Shown one piece after another: positions 6,291-10,380 of a stretch of DNA of 10,380 bases. Source of the stretch: Caryophanales bacterium UBA3210 (GTDB lineage Bacteria; Bacillota_I; Bacilli_A; RFN20; CAG-449); contig DEWM01000053.1 in assembly GCA_002363635.1 (NCBI GenBank), forward strand, positions 1 through 10,380. The letters run 5' to 3'. Within the stretch, counting starts at the first letter, position 1. Each line of letters starts with the position of its first letter. A program made the translations under genes and the position numbers. Below the pieces are notes generated by a model. The model saw only the letters and a program-made list of their open reading frames with translations, was not told the origin of the DNA and did not search any database.

Positions 6291-6726
6291 ACTTATTAAA
6301 AACTTATCATTCTTAGCATCAGGAATATTTGTCTTTGTCCTTGGCTTAGTTAAGTATATTAAAAGTGCATCAGTTGAAGATTATGGTGCGGACGGAAAAG
6401 AGTTCGTTGCAGATAACAATTACTTAATTATGTTATTAGTGGGATTAATTGTTGTTTCATATTTTGGCTATGAGCTTTACATCTTATTAACTAAAAAAGA
6501 AGCATATAGATATGCTTCAGTTCTTGCAAGTATTACATCTACTTCATTATGTAGTTTTTATACATTAGGTGTTTTCTTTAAAGCTTTATTTAAAGCTATG
6601 GCAAAAGGAAAAGAATTTGTTTTTGTAGATTATTCTTCATATTTATTTATTGGAATAATTGCGTTATTCTTACTTGTTGCCTCATGTGCAAATTACTTTG
6701 TTTTAAAAGATAAAAAAGAAAACTAA
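6277..6726 (+). CDS. Four-helix membrane protein co-transcribed with thiT, unknown function
   Basis: Read from GTG 6277, this is a 149-residue protein with a short basic N-terminus (KLSKLIKN) and four likely membrane helices at about residues 10-28, 49-71, 80-104 and 121-143. A polar loop lies between helices 1 and 2 (SASVEDYGADGKEFVADNN). No known motif is visible. It overlaps the end of thiT by 14 bases, so the two are almost certainly translated from one TPP-controlled message. That context suggests a role near thiamine uptake or use, but there is no sequence evidence for one. The stop overlaps the convergent thiN stop by four bases, and the transcript ends at a hairpin inside thiN. It is not an EcfT: it lacks that family's size and Ala-Arg-Gly motifs. 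Confidence 0.78.
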   Translation: MKLSKLIKNLSFLASGIFVFVLGLVKYIKSASVEDYGADGKEFVADNNYLIMLLVGLIVVSYFGYELYILLTKKEAYRYASVLASITSTSLCSFYTLGVFFKALFKAMAKGKEFVFVDYSSYLFIGIIALFLLVASCANYFVLKDKKEN

Positions 6727-7325
6727 TAGATGATAAGTAGGCAACCATCCTTAACTTCGATGGTTGCTTTTTTATTTTGAATAAATTCGTTTGATACTCC
6801 AAGAGGAAAATCAAATGATAATTCTTTATTATTTAATTCATATTTTAGATTTTTTAAAGTTACTCCTTTTGAGATAGGAGATAAAGATAAAATTGAAATC
6901 AAAGAATTTCCTTCTAATGAGATTGAATCATTATTTAATAAAATATATGTTCTATTTAGACTATATAAAGTGAATTTATAACCAATTCTAGAGAAATGAT
7001 AGACATCTTGAAGAGTTGCAATGGTGTGTTCTTCTTTTTCTCCTCCTAAACAACCTAGTATTACAAATTGTTTGTAACCTTTTTTAATTCCTTCTTCGAT
7101 GGCTTTATGTAAATCTGTTATATCTTTTTCTTTTGGTAAGATGACGATTTCTTCATCTTTTGGTACATATCCTAGAGAATCGAAATCTCCTACTACTAAA
7201 TCGATACGTTCATTACGACATTTTAAATAAGAATAACCTTTGTCTACGGCAATGATTAAATCTGATTCATCAATCATTAAGTTTTTACTTGGTTGTAATG
7301 CACCGAAAATATAACAAGTATTCAT
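6723..7325 (-). CDS. thiN: Thiamine pyrophosphokinase
   Basis: This 200-residue cytosolic enzyme transfers a pyrophosphate from ATP to thiamine, making TPP. Family motifs run in order: AVDKGY (26-31), DLVVGDFDS (42-50) with the metal-binding aspartates, PKEKDITDLHKAI (64-76), LGGEKEEHTIATL (93-105, in place of the usual GGR.DH), SLSPIS (147-152), G-x6-KYEL (154-164), GVSNE (176-180) and a closing DGCLLIIY. Length fits the usual 200-220 residues. The start is supported by AAGAGGT on the minus strand (bases 7337-7331), five bases before ATG. The gene converges on the thiT unit, and its TAG (6725-6723) overlaps that unit's last stop. The leader shows no TPP riboswitch. Acting after ThiT, it completes thiamine salvage. 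Confidence 0.92.
   Translation of the reverse strand: MNTCYIFGALQPSKNLMIDESDLIIAVDKGYSYLKCRNERIDLVVGDFDSLGYVPKDEEIVILPKEKDITDLHKAIEEGIKKGYKQFVILGCLGGEKEEHTIATLQDVYHFSRIGYKFTLYSLNRTYILLNNDSISLEGNSLISILSLSPISKGVTLKNLKYELNNKELSFDFPLGVSNEFIQNKKATIEVKDGCLLIIY
6741..6773 (+). terminator. Rho-independent terminator of the thiT unit, embedded in the thiN coding sequence
   Basis: GCAACCATC (6741-6749) pairs perfectly with GATGGTTGC (6759-6767) around a nine-base loop, followed by six Ts (6768-6773). On the plus strand it ends the thiT operon 14 bases after the last stop. On the minus strand the same bases encode the ThiN segment ATIEVKDGC and are not followed by a T run, so the signal works in one direction only. 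Confidence 0.88.
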
Positions 7326-7429
7326 AAATTACCTCTTAAATATATCTTAACATAAAGAGTAGATAACTACTTTAAATCTAGTAATTTTATATTATTTATT
7401 ATAATATAATCCTAAAGGAATTTAGAAAG
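7326..7429. promoter_or_regulatory. Divergent promoter region between thiN and the DUF3137-like gene
   Basis: On the plus strand two overlapping TATAAT hexamers (7400-7405 and 7405-7410) supply a -10 for the gene at 7430, with no good -35. AAAGGAA (7414-7420) is its ribosome site, nine bases before ATG. On the minus strand, TGTTAAGAT read leftward (about 7354-7346) is a possible weak extended -10 for thiN. No riboswitch-like structure is seen for either gene. Confidence 0.5.
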
Positions 7430-8398
7430 ATGAAAAAAGAAGATTTTAAAAGAACTATGCCTGGTGAATTTTATTCTCCATGTAATGTTAAAGATAAAGA
7501 AACTACAATAAATAATATTGAAGACGCTAGAAAAGAATTTTTAAGTTTTATGAATAAGGCGGCATGGATTAAAAGAATTGTTTTACTTTCCTTTTTAGTC
7601 TTAATGGGCGTTTTAATGACTATTTTAATTATCAATAAGGATTCTGTTAATAAAATCTTTGTTCCTTCTTTAATTGTCTTTTTTGTCTATGCTTTATTTG
7701 TTTTAATTTTCTTAAGTTTTTATAAAAAAGAAAGAGAAGTAGTCTTTTCGTCTTATAAGAAGAAATATTTATTAGAATTAGATTCTTACGTCTTTAATAA
7801 AGATGGAGTAACTAATTTGGAATTATCTTATAATACTAATTTAGAAAAAGAATTAGTTAATAAATTTAATGTGTTTGATGAAGTTAGTAATGTAGTCTTT
7901 AGAGATTACGTTAAAGGTACATACAATAAAACTAATTTTAAATGTGTTGAAAGTTTAATAAGAGTTAATAATTCATTTTCTCCTTTCAGCGGTAGATTAT
8001 TTATTTTTAATGTTAAAAATAATAAAGGCGAAGGTGTCATCTATTTAAGAAATAAAGGAAAAGGTGAAGTTACTTCTTTAGAAGGTCTTGAACCTACAAT
8101 AATTAAAAACTTAAGAAGCGATTTTAGAGTTTATCTAACTCCAACTTCTTCGTCATTAATTACTTTAAATACTGTTAATGCATTAAATGCTTTTACTAGA
8201 GAAGAATTAATTGATGATATAATAATTAAAATTAATAAAGAAGAAATTATTGTTGGCATATCTTACGTAGATGAAATGATGACTATTCCTTATGAAAATA
8301 GTTTTAACGAAAAATATTTAGATCAATATAATAATGATGTTATTAAGGTCTTTAACTTAACTAGAAACATCTTATCTAATAAAAATTATTCATTATAG
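7430..8398 (+). CDS. DUF3137-like membrane protein
   Basis: This 322-residue protein has a soluble N-terminus (1-47), two membrane helices close together (about 49-69 and 77-98) and a long soluble C-terminal domain (100-322). With a short connecting loop, both ends should be cytosolic. The pattern FRDYVKGTYNKTNFKCVES (157-175) followed by FSGRLFIF (186-193) resembles DUF3137 proteins, where a 'd.. G.Y....F..sE' segment precedes an 'F.G.l..f' strand. The length also fits that family, whose function is unknown to me. It has its own -10 boxes and its own terminator, so it is a single-gene unit. The assignment rests on remembered motif spacing and is moderate. Confidence 0.6.
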   Translation: MKKEDFKRTMPGEFYSPCNVKDKETTINNIEDARKEFLSFMNKAAWIKRIVLLSFLVLMGVLMTILIINKDSVNKIFVPSLIVFFVYALFVLIFLSFYKKEREVVFSSYKKKYLLELDSYVFNKDGVTNLELSYNTNLEKELVNKFNVFDEVSNVVFRDYVKGTYNKTNFKCVESLIRVNNSFSPFSGRLFIFNVKNNKGEGVIYLRNKGKGEVTSLEGLEPTIIKNLRSDFRVYLTPTSSSLITLNTVNALNAFTREELIDDIIIKINKEEIIVGISYVDEMMTIPYENSFNEKYLDQYNNDVIKVFNLTRNILSNKNYSL

Positions 8399-8420
8399 CA
8401 TCGAATTCGATGCTTTTTTC
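8397..8420 (+). terminator. Rho-independent terminator overlapping the stop codon of the DUF3137-like gene
   Basis: AGCATCG (8397-8403) pairs with CGATGCT (8408-8414) around AATT; the 16 bases at 8398-8413 form a perfect palindrome. Six Ts follow. The stem begins inside the TAG stop codon (8396-8398). Confidence 0.9.
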
Positions 8421-8429
8421 TTTGTAAGG

Positions 8430-8458
8430 TTTAATTATAAAACTTACTTTGTTATAAT
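8430..8458 (+). promoter_or_regulatory. Extended -10 promoter for the NtdP-like gene
   Basis: TGTTATAAT (8450-8458) is an extended -10 with a consensus TATAAT at 8453-8458. A weak -35, TTTAAT (8430-8435), is placed at 17 bp. AGGAAG (8471-8476) then serves as ribosome site nine bases before ATG 8486. Confidence 0.7.
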
Positions 8459-8485
8459 CGATAATGACTTAGGAAGTAGTATAAA

Positions 8486-9046
8486 ATGAATAACAAAGAA
8501 TTGATTGGACAATGGATTCATGTCCAAAGCTATAAACATGATGAATCCTTACATAGAACTTGGGACGCGGCAATGGTAGTAGATGTTACTGATGACTACA
8601 TTGTTACTGTTAATAATTCTACTAAAGTAATTGAATCAGATGGCAGAAGATGGTTTACTCGTGAACCTGCAGTATCTGTCTATATGTTTAATGAATGGTA
8701 TAACTTAATCGCGATGTTTAAAAAGGATGCATTAATGTATTACTGCAATATCGCTTCACCTTCTTTACTTGATAAGAACTGTATTAAATATATCGATTAT
8801 GATTTAGATCTTAAATTATTGGGTGATAAATCAATCGTTGAACTAGATGGTAAAGAATATGAATATCATCGTAAAAAGATGGGGTATTCTTCTGATTTAG
8901 ATAAAGTCATTAAACATGCTTTTAAAGAAACTAGGAAGCTTATGGAAAATGGTACTTTCCCATTTGACGATAAGAAGATGGAAGAATATTACAAAGAATT
9001 CTTAAGATTATCTGAAGAACAAGATGATCAATTATTAAATGCTTAA
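8486..9046 (+). CDS. ntdP: Nucleoside tri/diphosphate phosphatase NtdP (DUF402 / UPF0374)
   Basis: The 186-residue protein closely follows the YgaC/UPF0374 family of Bacilli over its whole length (usually 175-185 residues). Recognisable blocks are IHVQSYKHDESLHRTWDAA (11-29), ESDGRRWFTREPA (50-62), YYCNIASP (85-92) and KYIDYDLDLK (101-110), whose aspartates are expected to bind the catalytic metal, and LDGKEYEYH (120-128). A helical C-terminus follows. Members of this family hydrolyse nucleoside tri- and diphosphates in the cytosol; the physiological substrate here cannot be read from the sequence. The gene forms its own unit, with an extended -10 promoter and a terminator that starts at the stop codon. 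Confidence 0.92.
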   Translation: MNNKELIGQWIHVQSYKHDESLHRTWDAAMVVDVTDDYIVTVNNSTKVIESDGRRWFTREPAVSVYMFNEWYNLIAMFKKDALMYYCNIASPSLLDKNCIKYIDYDLDLKLLGDKSIVELDGKEYEYHRKKMGYSSDLDKVIKHAFKETRKLMENGTFPFDDKKMEEYYKEFLRLSEEQDDQLLNA

Positions 9047-9072
9047 AGAAGTTCGTTGAACTTCTTTTTTTT
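9046..9072 (+). terminator. Rho-independent terminator of ntdP
   Basis: AAGAAGTTC (9046-9054) pairs perfectly with GAACTTCTT (9058-9066) around a GTT loop, followed by a T run to 9072. The first stem base is the last base of the ntdP stop codon. Confidence 0.9.
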
Positions 9073-9082
9073 GTTATATAAT
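9056..9082 (+). promoter_or_regulatory. Promoter of nnr, overlapping the ntdP terminator
   Basis: A consensus TATAAT (9077-9082) lies just after the ntdP terminator T run. The best -35, TTGAAC (9056-9061), falls inside the terminator stem with a short 15-bp spacer, so it is less certain. Transcription would start near 9089, directly before AGGTGA (9090-9095), giving a leader of only about 12 nt. Confidence 0.5.
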
Positions 9083-9100
9083 GTTTATTAGGTGATATTT

Positions 9101-10380
9101 ATGATTAATGTAGCTTCTTTAGAAAATATGAAAAAATCAGATTTAAAAGCATGTTCTTTATCTTCAAGTAAAGAATTAATGTTTAATGCTGGAAGCAAAT
9201 GTACTGAAGTTATTTTAAAAAGATATCCTTATCTTAAATTTGTAGGAATAGTATGTGGAAAAGGTAATAACGGAGGAGATGGATTTGTTATTGCTTCATT
9301 ATTAAAAAAACATAATATCGATGTTAATATTTATTTAATCGAAGAGACATTTTCTGAAAGCGGAAAATATTATTTTGATGAAGCGCTTATTGAAGGATGC
9401 AATTGTACTTTAATACATAATCTAAAAGAATTTAATGAAGATTTAATTATTGACTGTATCTTTGGTATCGGCTTTAAAGGTGAAGTAAGTAATTTAGTTG
9501 CTAGAGTTATAGATTTAATTAATTCATCTAACAAAGAGGTAGTTTCTATTGATATTAATTCTGGGCTAAACGCGGAAAACGGAATGGGAAATAATATAAT
9601 TCGTTCATCTTTAACAATTGCAATTAATAATTATAAGCCAGGGCATTTCTTAAATATGGCAAAAGATTATATCGATGAACTAGAAGTAGTGGATATAGGA
9701 ATTGATTTAATAGATGAACCATATTATCTAATTGAAGATAAAGATTTGATTAATATGTTTCCTAAGTGTAAGAATTTTAGTACTAAAAGAGATTATGGTT
9801 ATGTTGGTTTAATTGGTGGATCTATTAATTATAGTGGAGCGTTACGTTTATCTTCTATGGCTCTTGCTAGTGTTGTGTCAGGGGCAGGAGTTGTCAAACT
9901 TGCGACAATTAAGTCTTTAGCTAATAATATTTTACCTAATATTCTAGAGGCTACTTATTATCCATTAAGTGAAATAGATAATCATCTTTTGTTTGATGAA
10001 AAAGAAATAGAAGAATTTATTAGAAATTTAAAAGTCTTAACTATTGGTATGGGACTTATGAATAATGATGAAACATTAAAATTAGTAAAATATGTTTTAG
10101 ATCATTATGAAGGAATCTTAATTTTAGATGCAGATGCTTTAAATGCTTTATCAAAAATAGATTCAGTATGCTTAAAAAATAGTAAGGCTAAAATTATCTT
10201 AACTCCTCACTTATATGAATTTAGTAGATTATCTCATAAAGAAGTTAGTGAGATATTATCTTCTCCGATTAATGCTATTAAAAATTATTGCTTAGAAAAT
10301 AATGTTATAGTCTTATTAAAAGGCCCTACAACAATTGTAAGTGATGGTAATAAAGTATATTTAATTAATAGAGGTACTCC
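9101..10380 (+). CDS. nnr: Bifunctional NAD(P)HX epimerase / ADP-dependent NAD(P)HX dehydratase, truncated by window end
   Basis: The frame is open from ATG 9101 to the window edge: 426 full codons of a protein usually about 500 residues long. It repairs hydrated NADH and NADPH. The N-terminal epimerase (YjeF_N, about 1-215) shows ELMFNAG (25-31), CGKGNNGGDGFV (52-63), DCIFGIGFKGEV (118-129) and SIDINSGLNAENG (149-161). The C-terminal dehydratase (YjeF_C, from about 220) shows YGYVGLIGGSINYSGALRL (232-250), SGAGVVKLAT (260-269), GMGL (316-319), LDADALNAL (342-350), LTPHLYEF (367-374) and LLKGPTTIV (405-413). The expected GTGD motif lies beyond the window. AGGTGA five bases upstream fixes the start. 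An Asn (153) replaces the usual Pro of the DIPSGL motif. Confidence 0.95.
   Translation, partial: MINVASLENMKKSDLKACSLSSSKELMFNAGSKCTEVILKRYPYLKFVGIVCGKGNNGGDGFVIASLLKKHNIDVNIYLIEETFSESGKYYFDEALIEGCNCTLIHNLKEFNEDLIIDCIFGIGFKGEVSNLVARVIDLINSSNKEVVSIDINSGLNAENGMGNNIIRSSLTIAINNYKPGHFLNMAKDYIDELEVVDIGIDLIDEPYYLIEDKDLINMFPKCKNFSTKRDYGYVGLIGGSINYSGALRLSSMALASVVSGAGVVKLATIKSLANNILPNILEATYYPLSEIDNHLLFDEKEIEEFIRNLKVLTIGMGLMNNDETLKLVKYVLDHYEGILILDADALNALSKIDSVCLKNSKAKIILTPHLYEFSRLSHKEVSEILSSPINAIKNYCLENNVIVLLKGPTTIVSDGNKVYLINRGT

Noticed and set aside
1..10380. Mycoplasma-type genetic code (TGA as Trp)
   Set aside because: Tryptophans at conserved positions are all TGG and no gene needs an in-frame TGA. 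All nine visible stops are TAA or TAG, so TGA is simply not used here; that alone does not show reassignment.

Overview
The window is a very AT-rich, densely packed stretch of a low-GC Gram-positive-type bacterium. It uses strong TATAAT -10 boxes, AGGAGG-like ribosome sites and short U-tailed terminators between nearly all transcription units. Gene content fits a host-associated, wall-less or reduced member of the Bacilli (Erysipelotrichales, RF39 or Acholeplasma-like): an oligopeptide-transporter ATPase, an ECF-type thiamine transporter under a TPP riboswitch, thiamine pyrophosphokinase, NtdP/DUF402 phosphatase and the NAD(P)HX repair enzyme. Tryptophan is encoded by TGG, and every complete gene ends in TAA or TAG. 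This placement is inferred from gene content and base composition only.

Layout. 1-468: 3' end of an oppF-type ATPase gene with an unusual Lys/Ala-rich tail, then its terminator. 482-2997: a two-gene unit of membrane proteins, a 112-aa three-helix protein and a 693-aa protein that joins a zinc finger, five membrane helices and a surface leucine-rich repeat domain. 3040-5474: a single 801-aa membrane protein with a long acidic tail holding two different sets of internal repeats; I do not recognise it. 5491-6773: a TPP riboswitch, thiT, and a co-transcribed small four-helix membrane protein of unknown function. 6723-7325, minus strand: thiN, converging on the thiT unit and overlapping it by 4 bp. 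7400-8420: a DUF3137-like membrane protein. 8430-9072: an NtdP-like nucleoside di/triphosphatase. 9077 to the end: the nnr repair enzyme, cut off by the window edge.

How the genes work together. ThiT imports thiamine and ThiN turns it into TPP, which would feed back on the thiT riboswitch. The two genes face each other, so the salvage pathway is a convergent pair with only the transporter side visibly TPP-controlled. NtdP and Nnr are housekeeping nucleotide-metabolism enzymes. The strongest undescribed material is the repeat-bearing 801-aa membrane protein, the zinc finger/membrane/LRR chimera, the unknown membrane protein in the TPP-controlled operon, and the compact way in which regulatory hairpins are built into ribosome sites, stop codons and opposing coding sequence. 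No gene-free stretch exceeds 300 bases. I see no tRNA, rRNA, insertion sequence, CRISPR array or phage gene.
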